Below, piece after piece: positions 25,269 to 37,551 of a stretch of DNA of 64,000 nt; position 1 is the first letter of the stretch; the number at the start of each line of letters is the position of its first letter. The notes beneath the pieces are model-generated. The model had not been told where the DNA came from, did no database searches, and saw nothing but the letters and a program-made list of their open reading frames with translations. A program made the position numbers and the translations under genes. Origin of the DNA: Thermoanaerobaculia bacterium (lineage in GTDB: Bacteria > Acidobacteriota > Thermoanaerobaculia > Multivoradales > Multivoraceae); the NCBI GenBank assembly GCA_022822365.1, contig JAJEBV010000040.1, positions 62,001 through 126,000 on the forward strand, read 5' to 3'.

Positions 25269-26263
25269 GCCCGCGCCCCGAAGCGTTCGCCGACCGTCAA
25301 ACGCAGGCCGTTCGCCAGATCGACGCCACTGACCGGACGGCGGCCCGGCCGCTGGACGCGATCAAGCGCCAGGGCCGACGAACCGCCGCAACGCACGACC
25401 GCCGCCCGGCCGATGCCCTCTACCTCTCGACACCCCAGGAACGCGCCCGGCCGATCCCGACCGTTGCCCCGGTCCGGACCCGGAAACGAGGCGACGGGCC
25501 GCGCCGCAGCGATCCGTATCGCCTCGCCCCGCAGCGACGTGCGGGATCCCGGCCACGGCTCATAGGCACGCACCCGGCAGACGATCTCGCCGGCTTCCCG
25601 GTCCCAATCCACGACGCCGTCCTCGGGCCGCAGCATCGGCGCGTAGCTCGCCGCCGCCTCGCACTGCGGCCGGGGTTCGACATCGCCGGCTTCCAGGCCG
25701 TCCAGGGTATGGACGAGAAGCCGGCCGCCGGCCGCTGCGAGCCGTGGCGCCAACTCGCCGGCTGTCTCGAGCGGACCGATCGCCACCTCTTCGCGCAGGA
25801 GAATCGGCCCCGTGTCGAGGCCTGCCTCCATGACCATCGTGGTCACTCCCGTGACTGTTTCGCCGGCGGCGATCGCGGCCTGGATCGGCGAGGCGCCGCG
25901 CCAGGCCGGCAGCAGGGATGCGTGGACGTTCAGGCAGCCCCAGGACGGCAGCTCGAGCAGGCCGCTGGGGAAGATCTTTCCGTAGGCGGCGACCACCGCG
26001 ATGTCGAGCTCCATGGCGCCGAGTCGACCGAGAAACTCGTCGCTCCGCACCGTCGTCGGCTGCAGCAGGTCGACGCCGTGGGCCTGCGCCCAACGGGCAA
26101 CCGGCGGTTCGACCAGCCGGTTTCCCCGGCCCGCCCGCCGCGCCGGCTGGCTGACAACGACGATCGGACGCCGGCCGACCGAGTCCAGAGCGGCGAGCGA
26201 CGGCACCGAGAACTCCGGCGTGCCGAAGAAAGCGATCCTCTCGAAGCTCGGGTGCGCGGACAT
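25265..26263 (-). CDS. fmt: Methionyl-tRNA formyltransferase
   Basis: 332 aa. Formylates initiator Met-tRNA with 10-formyl-THF. RIAFFGTPEFSVPSLAAL at the start, and the catalytic block CLNVHASLLPAWRGASPIQ containing Asn and His, followed by the Asp in MEAGLDTGPILL. The C-terminal OB-like domain is present. It starts 12 bp after ftsK and overlaps rsmB by 4 bases. Peptide deformylase would be expected elsewhere. Confidence 0.95.
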   Translation of the reverse strand: MSAHPSFERIAFFGTPEFSVPSLAALDSVGRRPIVVVSQPARRAGRGNRLVEPPVARWAQAHGVDLLQPTTVRSDEFLGRLGAMELDIAVVAAYGKIFPSGLLELPSWGCLNVHASLLPAWRGASPIQAAIAAGETVTGVTTMVMEAGLDTGPILLREEVAIGPLETAGELAPRLAAAGGRLLVHTLDGLEAGDVEPRPQCEAAASYAPMLRPEDGVVDWDREAGEIVCRVRAYEPWPGSRTSLRGEAIRIAAARPVASFPGPDRGNGRDRPGAFLGCREVEGIGRAAVVRCGGSSALALDRVQRPGRRPVSGVDLANGLRLTVGERFGARA

Positions 26264-26275
26264 CGTCCGCTCAAC

Positions 26276-28639
26276 TTACTGGAACGCGATCTGCGACTGG
26301 TCGACTTCTTCGAAGTAGTCGGGCGGCACGAGGACTTCGCGGGGTTTGCTGCCCTGCGCGGGGCCCAGAATGCCGTCCTGTTCCATCAGGTCGACGAGGC
26401 GCGAGGCACGAGAGAAGCCCACTCTCATCCGACGCTGGAGGAAGCTCGCCGATCCCATCCGCTCCGCGACGACCAGGCGAGCCGCCTCGTCGTAGAGAAC
26501 ATCGTCGCCGCCGTTCTCCCCGGCGCTTGCCGAACGGTCCTCGGGCGGCGGCTCGAGCACGGCCGGATCGAGGTTGGGCTGGCCCTGCCGCTTGAGCCAG
26601 CGGACCAGAGCCGCCGTTTCCTGCTCCGTCACGAAAGCGCCATGGAGGCGGAGCATGCGACCGCTCCCGGGCGGCATGAACAGCATGTCGCCCTTGCCGA
26701 GCAGCTTCTCGGCGCCGACCTGGTCGAGGATGGTGCGCGAATCGTGCCGGGTCGCCGCGGCGTACGAGATCCGGCACGGGAAGTTCGCCTTGATCGTGCC
26801 CGTCAGGACGTCGACCGAGGGGCGCTGGGTCGCCACGATCAGGTGGATCCCGACGGCCCGCGCCATCTGTGCGAGGCGAGCGATCGAGGTCTCGACCTCC
26901 GACGAGGCGACCATCATCAGGTCGGCCAGTTCGTCGATCACGATCACGTAGTAGGGGAGCGGTTCGAGGTCGCGAGGCTCGGCCGGCTCGTCCGCCTCCT
27001 CGTCCCGCAGGCGCAGGCGGTTGGCCACCTCCGGATCGGCGATGGCCCGGTTGTAGAAGTCGATCGATCGGACGTGAACCTCCGCCAGCAAACGGTAACG
27101 GCGCTCCATCTCGGCCACGGCCCATCGCAAGGCGTTCGAGGCCTGCTTGGGCTCCACCACGACGGCGGTCTTCAGGTGCGGGATGTCCGCGTACACGCCC
27201 AGTTCGATCCGCTTCGGATCGATCAGGATGAACTGGACTTCGTCGCTCCGGGAGCGGTACAGGATGGAGGTCAGCATGCCCTGAAGGCCCACGCTCTTGC
27301 CGGCGCCGGTGGCCCCCGCTACGAGCAGATGCGGCATCTTGGCCAGGTCGGCGAAGTACGGCTCGCCACGGAGAGTGCGCCCGAGCGCCATGGTGAGCGG
27401 AGACTTGCCGACCCGGAACGTTGAGTCGGCCAGAAGGCTGCCCAGGGGAATGATCGTCCTGTGCCTGTTCGGCACCTCGATGCCCAGCGTCGAACGGCCG
27501 GGCATGCGTTCGATCCGGATCGCCTCGGCCTTCAGCGAAAGCGCCAGATCGTCCTGGAGGTTGACGATCTGGGCGACCTTCACACCCGGCGCCGGCTGGA
27601 ACTCGAAGACGGTGATGACCGGACCGGGGCTGATGCCCTCGACCGTGCCCTCGACTCCGAACTCGGCGCAGCGGGCGCAGATGAGTTCACCGAGTTCCCT
27701 CAACCCGTCTCCGTCCACCTCGCTGTTGACCTCTTCGGTGTAGAGCAGATCGAGCGGCGGCAATTCCGTGTTCTCGACCGGCGGTTCGACCTTCTCCGTG
27801 CCCGCTACCGCCGTCTTCGCGGCTACGGCGGGCGCCGGCGTCGCCCCGGCCGCCGGCGGCCGTGCGACCCTTGCCTCCTCCGGTTCGGGGGTCGCCGTCC
27901 TTGCCTTCCTCACCGCCGTTCGGCGCAGCGGCAGATCCACGAGCGGAGGGTCATCCGCCGGCTGCGGCGCGGCCTTCGCCTTGCCGCGGCCCGACGCCGC
28001 TTCCGGGGCCCTGGCCCTGACCTTCTTCCGCACCCGGGGCTTGAGCAGGACAAGGAACGCCTTGAGCCGGCGAAGACCCGCGGCGACCGATTCGTCCAGG
28101 CTGCTCCGCAGCATCAGCGCGAGCCCGAACACGAGGCCTGAAACGGCGATCACTCCTGTTCCGAGCGCGCCCAACTGGCCTTCAACCGCCCCGGCGATCG
28201 TCGACCCCAGGAAACCCCCGGCCGTCAGCGACTCACCCCGGAAGGCGACTTCGCCGACGGTCAGAGCGGCCAGTGTCGGCGCGGCCACCAGAGCGACGAC
28301 GATCCCCGCACCCTGCAGGACGGAGGGAACGTCGGCGCGTGCGCGAACCAGCCGGTAACCCAGACCGAGGAAGGCCAGCGGCACGGCGAGCACGGCGAAT
28401 CCGAGGAAACCGAATCCGGCGGCCGCGATGTGGGCACCCATCGGTCCGATCAGATTGGCCGTCTCCATCGAGTCCTCGGCGCTGCGCATGAAGCTCGGAT
28501 CGCTCGGCTGGTAGCTCAGCAGACTGAGCAGCAGGAGCGCGCCGAGCATGAGCAACAGCAGACCGACGAGTTCGCCGGCCTTGCCCGTCGGCAGACCGCC
28601 GAGCGCGAACCGTCTGGGGCCATCATCGGAGCGAATCAT
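26276..28639 (-). CDS. ftsK: DNA translocase FtsK/SpoIIIE
   Basis: 787 aa. Four to five hydrophobic helices within residues 20-180 anchor it at the septum. A Pro/Ala-rich basic linker (about 200-295) is short. The motor domain carries Walker A GATGAGKS (about 442-449), Walker B YYVIVIDELADLM and the LIVATQRPSVDVLTG segment. The last 65 residues form the winged-helix gamma domain (ASFLQRRMRVGFSRASRLVD) that reads polarity sequences. I prefer the ATG at 28639, because GGGGAGG lies 6-7 nt upstream, over the ATG at 28654. It clears chromosome dimers at division. Confidence 0.93.
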   Translation of the reverse strand: MIRSDDGPRRFALGGLPTGKAGELVGLLLLMLGALLLLSLLSYQPSDPSFMRSAEDSMETANLIGPMGAHIAAAGFGFLGFAVLAVPLAFLGLGYRLVRARADVPSVLQGAGIVVALVAAPTLAALTVGEVAFRGESLTAGGFLGSTIAGAVEGQLGALGTGVIAVSGLVFGLALMLRSSLDESVAAGLRRLKAFLVLLKPRVRKKVRARAPEAASGRGKAKAAPQPADDPPLVDLPLRRTAVRKARTATPEPEEARVARPPAAGATPAPAVAAKTAVAGTEKVEPPVENTELPPLDLLYTEEVNSEVDGDGLRELGELICARCAEFGVEGTVEGISPGPVITVFEFQPAPGVKVAQIVNLQDDLALSLKAEAIRIERMPGRSTLGIEVPNRHRTIIPLGSLLADSTFRVGKSPLTMALGRTLRGEPYFADLAKMPHLLVAGATGAGKSVGLQGMLTSILYRSRSDEVQFILIDPKRIELGVYADIPHLKTAVVVEPKQASNALRWAVAEMERRYRLLAEVHVRSIDFYNRAIADPEVANRLRLRDEEADEPAEPRDLEPLPYYVIVIDELADLMMVASSEVETSIARLAQMARAVGIHLIVATQRPSVDVLTGTIKANFPCRISYAAATRHDSRTILDQVGAEKLLGKGDMLFMPPGSGRMLRLHGAFVTEQETAALVRWLKRQGQPNLDPAVLEPPPEDRSASAGENGGDDVLYDEAARLVVAERMGSASFLQRRMRVGFSRASRLVDLMEQDGILGPAQGSKPREVLVPPDYFEEVDQSQIAFQ

Positions 28640-28686
28640 CGACGCCCTCCCCATGAAGCGTTGACGGGAGCATGCACGGGCTAGCG

Positions 28687-28715
28687 ATTGTAGCCGACAA
28701 AGCCGGATATGGCTA
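28687..28715 (-). promoter_or_regulatory. Candidate ftsK promoter
   Basis: On the minus strand TAGCCA (28710-28715) and TACAAT (28687-28692) are spaced by 17 bp in the gap between rsmA and ftsK. The -10 is good, the -35 only 4 of 6. Confidence 0.4.
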
Positions 28716-28731
28716 TATTCGTGTGAGCAAC

Positions 28732-29520
28732 TCAGCAGACGCGGAACAGCTCGACGAACTCATCCAGGCCGAGGGCCTCCGCCCGAATCATCGGCGGCAG
28801 CCCCAGCGTCGAGATCGCCGCGGCCGCCGCGGGCCGCTCCATCACCGCGGCCAGATTGTTCAGGAGGGTCTTGCGGCGGCGGGTGAACGCGGTTCGAACG
28901 AGCGCCTTGAAGTCGGGCCACTCCTCCTCGTCGATCGGAGGCGCGATCCGTTCCAGACCCACGAAGGCGCTGGTGACGGCCGGCGGCGGCACGAAGCTCC
29001 CGGGCATGACGACGGCCAGACGGCGCGCAGCGGCACGGGTCTGGGTCAGCACCGTCATCGCGCCGTAGGCCCCGTCGCCGGGCGCCGCCGTCAACCGGTC
29101 CGCGACCTCGCGCTGAACCAGAAAGGCCGCCCGCAGGCCGACCGGAGCACGCTCGAGCACCCGGGAGACGATCCGCGTGGCGACGTTGTAGGGCAGATTG
29201 CCGGCGATCCGCGCCGCGGCGGGCGCGCGCTCGTAGGCCAGGTCGCAGGCGTCGCCCACCGCGAGGCGGATCCGCCGGTCGGCCAGCCGCCGGCGCAGAG
29301 CGAAGGCCCATGAAGGATCAAGTTCGCAGGCGATGACGCGGCTCGCACCCCGCTCCAGGAGCAGTCGCGTCAGCACGCCGCCGCCAGGGCCGATCTCGAT
29401 GACCGTGCGCCCGGACACCTCCAGGAAGTCGACCGCGGGACTCGCGGACGCCGCGCGGCGGAGGTGGTGCTGGCCAAGGGATCGGCGGAGCGGCGGATCG
29501 CTCTTGCCCGATGCGGTCAC
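28732..29520 (-). CDS. rsmA: 16S rRNA dimethyladenosine transferase (KsgA)
   Basis: 262 aa. Dimethylates A1518 and A1519 of 16S rRNA late in 30S assembly. RRSLGQHHL at the N-terminus (QHFL is usual), SAM motif VIEIGPGGGVLTRLLLE, and the catalytic NLPYNVATRIV. FTRRRKTLLNNL in the C-terminal helical domain is typical. The start codon is close to SLGQ, as in relatives. It diverges from the molybdopterin oxidoreductase gene with 84 bp between. Confidence 0.93.
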   Translation of the reverse strand: MTASGKSDPPLRRSLGQHHLRRAASASPAVDFLEVSGRTVIEIGPGGGVLTRLLLERGASRVIACELDPSWAFALRRRLADRRIRLAVGDACDLAYERAPAAARIAGNLPYNVATRIVSRVLERAPVGLRAAFLVQREVADRLTAAPGDGAYGAMTVLTQTRAAARRLAVVMPGSFVPPPAVTSAFVGLERIAPPIDEEEWPDFKALVRTAFTRRRKTLLNNLAAVMERPAAAAAISTLGLPPMIRAEALGLDEFVELFRVC

Positions 29521-29604
29521 CGGCCTGCACGGTAGCAGCCTGGGCGACTCCGGTGGTCCGCATAAGCTCCGGTGCGCAAACCCGCCCGCCGTTCAGGAGC
29601 CGCC

Positions 29605-31929
<2,325 letters not shown>

Positions 31930-31986
31930 GACGTCGGCCGAAGTCCCGAGAGCACGAGACGGCGGGTAGCCCGTAGGATCTCCGCC

Positions 31987-32655
31987 GTGACCCCGCGCAG
32001 CAGCGACGCCAGGAAGGCCTCGACGAACGAGTTGGTTGCAAGGGCTGCCACCGCTCTAGGCGAAGTCGCCGGTGCCCGGCGCGCCGGGGACTCGCGCCGG
32101 GACGGCCTCACCGGCCTCTTCGACGACCGCACGTTGCACCGCGGCCTGACCGATGCGATCGCGGGCGCGGGGCGGGACGGCGGCCACATCGGCCTGCTGT
32201 TCCTCGACCTGGATCACTTCAAGCGGGTGAACGACCGCCACGGACACGTGACCGGCAGCCGCGTTCTGAGCCAGGTCGCCGGTCTCATCGAGAGGGCCGC
32301 CAGACGGGAAACCGGCTTTGCTGCCCGCTACGGCGGCGACGAGTTCGTCGCCGTCCTGCCGGGCGCCGATCTCGATCGCTGTCTTCGTGAAGCGGAGCGG
32401 CTCCGCGCCACCCTGGCGGCCACCATCTTCGCGGGTGGCGAGCCGCCGGGCCGCCGCCCGCTGGTCCACGTGACCTGCTCGATCGGCGCCGCCTCGATGC
32501 GCGCCGAGGCCGGCGGCGACCGCGACGGGACGCCGGGACCGGCAGGCGCCGCGACGCGCCTGTTGCAACTGGCGGACAACGCCATGTATCGGGCGAAGAA
32601 GGCCGGCCGCAACCGCGTGGCCGCGGCCGACGCCGAAGCCACCGGCGCGGCCTGA
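31987..32655 (+). CDS. Small diguanylate cyclase (GGDEF domain only)
   Basis: 222 aa. About 40 charged N-terminal residues, then one GGDEF domain: DGLTGLFDDRTL, LLFLDLDHFKRVNDRHGH, and the active-site YGGDEFVAVLPG. It should make cyclic di-GMP from two GTP. The inhibitory RxxD site five residues before GGDEF reads RETG, so product inhibition is probably absent. There is no visible sensor or membrane segment. The GTG start is the first in frame, 57 bp after the oxidoreductase stop; functional linkage to that gene is not shown. Confidence 0.8.
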   Translation: MTPRSSDARKASTNELVARAATALGEVAGARRAGDSRRDGLTGLFDDRTLHRGLTDAIAGAGRDGGHIGLLFLDLDHFKRVNDRHGHVTGSRVLSQVAGLIERAARRETGFAARYGGDEFVAVLPGADLDRCLREAERLRATLAATIFAGGEPPGRRPLVHVTCSIGAASMRAEAGGDRDGTPGPAGAATRLLQLADNAMYRAKKAGRNRVAAADAEATGAA

Positions 32656-32661
32656 GTCGCC

Positions 32662-34740
32662 CTACTCCGCCCCGCAGCGACGGATCCAGAACGGCTCCGG
32701 AGCGGTCTGGGGCAACCGGGTAGCCGCGGGCAGATCGTAGGCGGCGATGAACTCCAGGCGATGGCTCCGGAGCGGCACCGCAACGATCGACAGCGGCCAG
32801 GGCGGACGCCGGAAGGCGAACAGGCTCAACGAGACCGCTGGACGGCCGTCGGCATCCACGGACAGTACGTCGAGCGGGGGACCTTCGCCGCCGTTCGACC
32901 AGTCGAGCCCGAACCAAAGCTCCTCGAAGGCCGCCAGCCAGCCCGGCGGCAAGCCCGGCCACGACTGGATCCGGCGATGCACCTCGGCCCGGAGATCCGG
33001 GTCTCCCTCGAAAGTGGCCGCGGCCAGCAGCAAGGGCTCGGCCAGAATCGCCCGCGCCGCGCGCGCCGCCACCCGCGGGTCGGTGGCCGCCGCACCCGCT
33101 TCGCGCTCCAGGCCCATGAGTTCGAACGGGGCCAGCCCCGACAGCGGGTCGAGGTCGCAGGCTCGCTCGAGCGCCAGTCGACGCCTCTCGATATCCACGG
33201 TCTGATCGACACCGGCCAGCAGCCACAAGGGCGCCAGGCCATCGGCGGCCTCCGCGGCGGCCCAGGGATCAAGCCGCGCCTGGTAGAGCGGGAAGGACGG
33301 ATCGGCGGTAGCCGCAGTCCGGAGCAGGTCCGTGCCTCCGCCAGCCACCGCGAGTTCGTACGACCGTGCAGCCGCGCTCCGCTGCCACGTCCAACCCAGG
33401 GCGACGACCAGCCAGACGGCGAACGTGATCTGAAGCCCTCGCCGCCACCACGGCGGCAACGAGTCCAGGGGATCGCCGTCGGCCGAAGCTGCCCGCGCCG
33501 CGGCCGCCAGACCCAGATTGAGAATCAGCACCGCGGGAACCGCGGTGACCACGGCGAAGACCCCGAAGACCAGGCAGACTCCGGCGCCCGTCAGACCCAG
33601 CAGCGCCGCCGCCAGGAGTTCCGGATCCCGCACGCGGGGATCGCCCAGTTCGCCCAGGCGAAGCCGGCCGTAGCGAGCCGCCAGCAACAGCAGCAGGACG
33701 GAAGCGGCGATGCCGAGTTCGTAGGGCGCCTGAGCCAGCAGGCTGTGCGCGTCCGTGACCACCTCGCCCGGCGGATGAACGCCCGGCGCCGGCCGCCAGT
33801 GGTTCGCCAGGGTCCAGCTCGTGGACCCCGGACCCCAGCCGAGGAGCGGACGGTCCGCGAAGCCGGAGGCAGCGGCTTCGGCGTAGGTCCGGCGCGCCAG
33901 GAGTGACGGGTCCTCGAGCCGCAGCACCGCGCCCAGACGGCCGAGCGGGCCCGGCACGTCGAGCCGGGAGCCCGTCCAGGCTGTCGCCAGCGCCAGGCCG
34001 GCCCCCAGAGCCAGCAAGGCGGCAAGCGGAACGAGCAAGCGGCGCCCCCTGCTCCGCCAGAGGATCCACGCCGCGGCCGCCACCGCCTGGACGACCAGCG
34101 CCGCCAGGCCGGACATCGAACCGGTGGCGGCCAGAGTCCAGACCAGGACCGCGGCGACGAAGAGCGTCGCACCCAGACGCAACCTCCGCCGATCCGGTCC
34201 GGCGGCCCGCCAGGCGCCGAGCACGGCCGGGGGGAGAATCGCCACGAGCACCAGCGCCAACTGGTTGTGGTGACCGATCGGCAGAGCGGCCCGGCCCTGT
34301 TCGTGGAGCGGCTGCATGGCCAGAGCCCAGGTCGACGCCGCCACGCCAACCACGGCGCAGCCCGCCAGAGCCGTACGCACGGCTGCCTCCGAGCCCAGGA
34401 GCCGCCCGATCCCCGCCGCTGCCCAGGCCGCGGGCAGGAGGAAGAGGACGACCGCCTCGCCGGCCCGGCCGACCGGCGACTGAATCCAGCTCAGCAGGAC
34501 GATGAGCCAGAGGGCGCCGGGAACCGCCGGCCACCACGGCCAGGCACCGCCTCCCACCGCCAGCGGATCCAGGAACGATCGGCGGCCCAGGCACGCGAAC
34601 ACGAGCAGCAGAGCGGCGCCGGCGGCCAGGGAGAAGGCGGTGGCCCCGTGGTGAAAGGACCCCGCACGGAACACAATCACCGCCAGGGCCGACACGACGG
34701 CGAGCGCGGCGCCGGTTTCCTGCCACCGCCGGCCGCTCAT
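32662..34740 (-). CDS. O-antigen ligase/polymerase-like membrane protein
   Basis: 692 aa. At least ten hydrophobic segments occupy residues 1-460. A large loop contains LLGWGPGSTSWTLANHW and VVTDAHSLLAQAPYELG, where AHS...ELG matches the Wzy_C/WaaL signature with the conserved His and Glu. The last 230 residues are soluble and Ala-rich, possibly helical repeats. Such proteins ligate or polymerise O-antigen or transfer glycans to protein. The only other envelope-glycan gene near is 11 kb away. It follows the DUF362 gene by 20 bp on the same strand and converges on the GGDEF gene. Confidence 0.72.
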   Translation of the reverse strand: MSGRRWQETGAALAVVSALAVIVFRAGSFHHGATAFSLAAGAALLLVFACLGRRSFLDPLAVGGGAWPWWPAVPGALWLIVLLSWIQSPVGRAGEAVVLFLLPAAWAAAGIGRLLGSEAAVRTALAGCAVVGVAASTWALAMQPLHEQGRAALPIGHHNQLALVLVAILPPAVLGAWRAAGPDRRRLRLGATLFVAAVLVWTLAATGSMSGLAALVVQAVAAAAWILWRSRGRRLLVPLAALLALGAGLALATAWTGSRLDVPGPLGRLGAVLRLEDPSLLARRTYAEAAASGFADRPLLGWGPGSTSWTLANHWRPAPGVHPPGEVVTDAHSLLAQAPYELGIAASVLLLLLAARYGRLRLGELGDPRVRDPELLAAALLGLTGAGVCLVFGVFAVVTAVPAVLILNLGLAAAARAASADGDPLDSLPPWWRRGLQITFAVWLVVALGWTWQRSAAARSYELAVAGGGTDLLRTAATADPSFPLYQARLDPWAAAEAADGLAPLWLLAGVDQTVDIERRRLALERACDLDPLSGLAPFELMGLEREAGAAATDPRVAARAARAILAEPLLLAAATFEGDPDLRAEVHRRIQSWPGLPPGWLAAFEELWFGLDWSNGGEGPPLDVLSVDADGRPAVSLSLFAFRRPPWPLSIVAVPLRSHRLEFIAAYDLPAATRLPQTAPEPFWIRRCGAE

Positions 34741-34760
34741 CGACAGGGCGAAGGACAGGC

Positions 34761-36113
34761 TCAGGAACCCGAACCGTGAACGCCGGTTCCGCCGGAGCGC
34801 CGGCTCAGGCGCACGGCGACTTCAGGCGCTTCCCGCAGGCAGGTCCAGAGGATGCGAAGCGAGGTCAGGAAGGCCCGCCAGCCGGTGCGGAACACGGCGG
34901 CCGGCCGGTCTTCGATCTCCGGGTAGCCGCGGCCGTCGGCTCTCGCCCTTTCCCAGCCCGCGAACAGGCGGCCCCAGGGACTGGCGAGGGCCTCGGCCAT
35001 CTGCCGTTTCGCCTTGTACGGGTACCAGAAGGTGTCGTGGTAGAGAACGCTCGCCAGATAGGCCCAGGGCGCGAGAAAGGTACGCAGCGACCATTCGATC
35101 GGCCGCCGCAGGGGCCCCCAGTAGATCCTGTGCTGCATCCGCGCGGCGAAGGTCATCTTCCGGAAAGGGCCGACGAAGCCCCAGTTCCTGCCGGCGACTT
35201 CGGGATCGCCCACGACCTCGATGTCCCGCGGGTCGCCGCAGCCGAGCCCGAGATCGTGCGCGAGCCGGATGTAGCGGACCTGTAGCGGGTCGAAGCCCAT
35301 CAGCTTCGCGGCCACGGCGTCGATCGCCACCTGATCCGCGCTGGCGAGGATCACGTTGCCCACCCGCGGGATCATGCAGCGCGGCCCCGGGCCGTCGCCC
35401 GCGAAGGTCCCGTCCATGGCCGCGAACACGCCCCGGTGGATGTGCTGCTGGATCATCAGCAGGTCGACCAGGGTCTCGTGAATGACCGGATGGGTCCAGT
35501 GCCGCCGCTCGTTCAGCAAACCCCCGAACGCGTTCTTCATCGCCCCGGTCGTGGTCGTGAAGACGTGGGTCTTGACCGTCGGCAGGTGGATGATGTTCTC
35601 GCCCACGAACCGCGCCGGAATGTGGAAGCCCTGGGGGTAGACGTCGTTCAGGCAGAGGAAGCGGGAGGCGAGGTCGCCCACGGCCTCCCGGACCGGCAGC
35701 CACTCCTCGCCCTCCTCGTAGAGGTGGACGTTGCGCAGACCGTGCGCCTCGATGACGTCGATCTGCTTGTTCTCCCGCTCGCCCAGGCGGGCGTCGATGA
35801 CAACGGTGCGGTTGTGGCAGCCGTGGATCAGCGCCGGGTCGTAGCCGTCCTTCTCCATCGCCCGCACGACGCCCTCGAGCTGCCAGGGCGTGGTCGAGCT
35901 GCCCGGGTAGAAGAAGTGCCAGGAGATGTTGATCTTGAGCGCCGTATCGACGGACGGATCGATCACCTCGCGATAGCCGGCGAGGTTCAGGAGTTCGTGA
36001 TAGTCGGCCAGGATCGAGGCGGGCGCCGTCGGCAGCACGGCGACCCGGGGGCTTGCGGCTGCGGGACTCAGTTCGGCGCTCCCCTTGCGCCTCCTGACAT
36101 CGCCGCCCGGCAA
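34761..36113 (-). CDS. DUF362 family protein
   Basis: 450 aa. DUF362 region is residues about 45-310: [43 protein letters not shown] and [14 protein letters not shown] are its typical blocks. No ferredoxin cysteines are present, unlike some relatives. The C-terminal 130 residues are basic with a likely amphipathic or membrane-contact segment ([18 protein letters not shown]). The frame opens with TTG at 36113, inside a copy of the rho 3' end; a GTG at 36038 is another possible start and would lie nearer the first strand. Function of the family is not established. Confidence 0.7.
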   Translation of the reverse strand: MPGGDVRRRKGSAELSPAAASPRVAVLPTAPASILADYHELLNLAGYREVIDPSVDTALKINISWHFFYPGSSTTPWQLEGVVRAMEKDGYDPALIHGCHNRTVVIDARLGERENKQIDVIEAHGLRNVHLYEEGEEWLPVREAVGDLASRFLCLNDVYPQGFHIPARFVGENIIHLPTVKTHVFTTTTGAMKNAFGGLLNERRHWTHPVIHETLVDLLMIQQHIHRGVFAAMDGTFAGDGPGPRCMIPRVGNVILASADQVAIDAVAAKLMGFDPLQVRYIRLAHDLGLGCGDPRDIEVVGDPEVAGRNWGFVGPFRKMTFAARMQHRIYWGPLRRPIEWSLRTFLAPWAYLASVLYHDTFWYPYKAKRQMAEALASPWGRLFAGWERARADGRGYPEIEDRPAAVFRTGWRAFLTSLRILWTCLREAPEVAVRLSRRSGGTGVHGSGS

Positions 36114-36198
36114 CGCGGGGCGTCACGCCGGCGGCGGCTATCGGGAAGGGCGCTCAATTCGGCGCTCCCCTTGCGCCTCGCGACATCGCCGCCAGGAA
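36067..36198 (-). repeat. Direct duplication of the rho 3' end
   Basis: About 42 bp at 36153-36194, coding the last residues and stop of Rho, are repeated with few changes at 36067-36108. The downstream copy still carries an ATG and stop that would encode ten residues ([10 protein letters not shown]) almost identical to the Rho C-terminus ([10 protein letters not shown]). The DUF362 frame runs through the same copy in another phase. Confidence 0.65.
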
Positions 36199-37500
36199 CT
36201 CGGCGTTCGACGGCGTGTTCTTGAGACGCTCCTGGAGCACCTCCATCGCCTCGACCGTGGGCAGGGGATTCAGCACCTTGCGGAGCACCCAGACCCGCTG
36301 CAGATCGTCCGCCGACAGCAGCAGCTCCTCCTTGCGGGTGCCGGACTTCTCGATGTCGATCGCCGGGAAGATCCGCTTGTCGACCAGCTTGCGGTCGAGA
36401 TGCAGTTCCGAGTTGCCGGTGCCCTTGAACTCCTCGAAGATCACGTCGTCCATCCGGCTGCCCGTGTCGACCAGCGCCGTGGCCACGATGGTCAGCGAGC
36501 CGCCGCCCTCGATGTTCCGGGCGGCGCCGAAGAACCGCTTCGGCCGCTGCAGCGCGTTGGCGTCGATGCCTCCCGACAGCACCTTGCCCGAAGGCGGCTG
36601 CACCGTGTTGTAGGCGCGAGCCAGGCGAGTGATCGAGTCGAGCAGGATGACGACGTCCTTGCCGTATTCGACCAGCCGCTTGGCCTTCTCGATCACCATC
36701 TCGGCGACCTGGGTGTGCCGCGAAGCCGGCTCGTCGAAGGTCGACGACACGACCTCTCCGCGCACCGACCGCTCCATGTCCGTCACTTCCTCGGGACGCT
36801 CGTCGATCAGCAGAACGACCAGCACGACCTCGGGGTGGTTGGTGGCGATCGATCGCGCCAGGGACTGCAGGAGCATCGTCTTGCCGGTGCGCGGAGGCGC
36901 CACGATCAGCGCGCGCTGGCCCTTGCCCATCGGCGTCACCAGGTCCGTCACGCGAGACGACAGGTCTCCGGAGACCTCCAGTTCGAGCCGATCCTCGGGA
37001 TACAGCGGAGTCAGGTTGTCGAAGAAGATCTTCTGCCGGACCGCGTCCGGATGTTCGAAGTTCACCGCCTCGAGCTTGATCAGCGCGAGGTAGCGCTCGC
37101 CCTTCTCCCTCGGCTGCCGCACCTGACCCGAAACGGTGTCGCCGGTGCGCAGGTCGAAGCGCCGGATCTGGCTGCGGGAAACGTAGATGTCGTCCGGCCC
37201 CGGCAGGTAGCTGTACTCCGGCGCGCGCAGGAAACCGAAGCCGTCCGTCAGGCACTCGAGGACCCCTTCGCCGAACAGCAGCCCGCTCTTCTCCGTCTGC
37301 GCCTCCAGGATCTTGAAGGTCAACTCCTGCCTGGGCATGCCGGTGGCGCCGACGACCTCCAGCTTGTGAGCCAGCTCGAGAAGGTCGGTATTGCTGAGGT
37401 CCTTCAGGGCCTTGAGGTCAAAGGCCAGATTGGCGCTCTCCGCCGCCCTGGCGCCACCGTTCCCACCACGTCCTGCGTCACTGGCTCCGTCGATCGTCAT
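36154..37500 (-). CDS. rho: Transcription termination factor Rho
   Basis: 448 aa hexameric RNA helicase. N-terminal helix ([18 protein letters not shown]), cold-shock-like RNA-binding domain ([22 protein letters not shown]), then the RecA-like motor with Walker [12 protein letters not shown], Walker [17 protein letters not shown], the Q-loop region GKVLSGGID and R-loop [12 protein letters not shown]. Length is close to the E. coli protein (419 aa), with a Gly/Ala-rich N-terminal extension. The final residues lie in a duplicated segment. It ends the tig-clpPX-lon-engB-rho run. Confidence 0.96.
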   Translation of the reverse strand: MTIDGASDAGRGGNGGARAAESANLAFDLKALKDLSNTDLLELAHKLEVVGATGMPRQELTFKILEAQTEKSGLLFGEGVLECLTDGFGFLRAPEYSYLPGPDDIYVSRSQIRRFDLRTGDTVSGQVRQPREKGERYLALIKLEAVNFEHPDAVRQKIFFDNLTPLYPEDRLELEVSGDLSSRVTDLVTPMGKGQRALIVAPPRTGKTMLLQSLARSIATNHPEVVLVVLLIDERPEEVTDMERSVRGEVVSSTFDEPASRHTQVAEMVIEKAKRLVEYGKDVVILLDSITRLARAYNTVQPPSGKVLSGGIDANALQRPKRFFGAARNIEGGGSLTIVATALVDTGSRMDDVIFEEFKGTGNSELHLDRKLVDKRIFPAIDIEKSGTRKEELLLSADDLQRVWVLRKVLNPLPTVEAMEVLQERLKNTPSNAEFLAAMSRGARGAPN

Positions 37501-37551
37501 CTTTCTTCATCCTCGCCGAGAGAAGCGCCCCCGGTACTCGAGATCTGAGCG

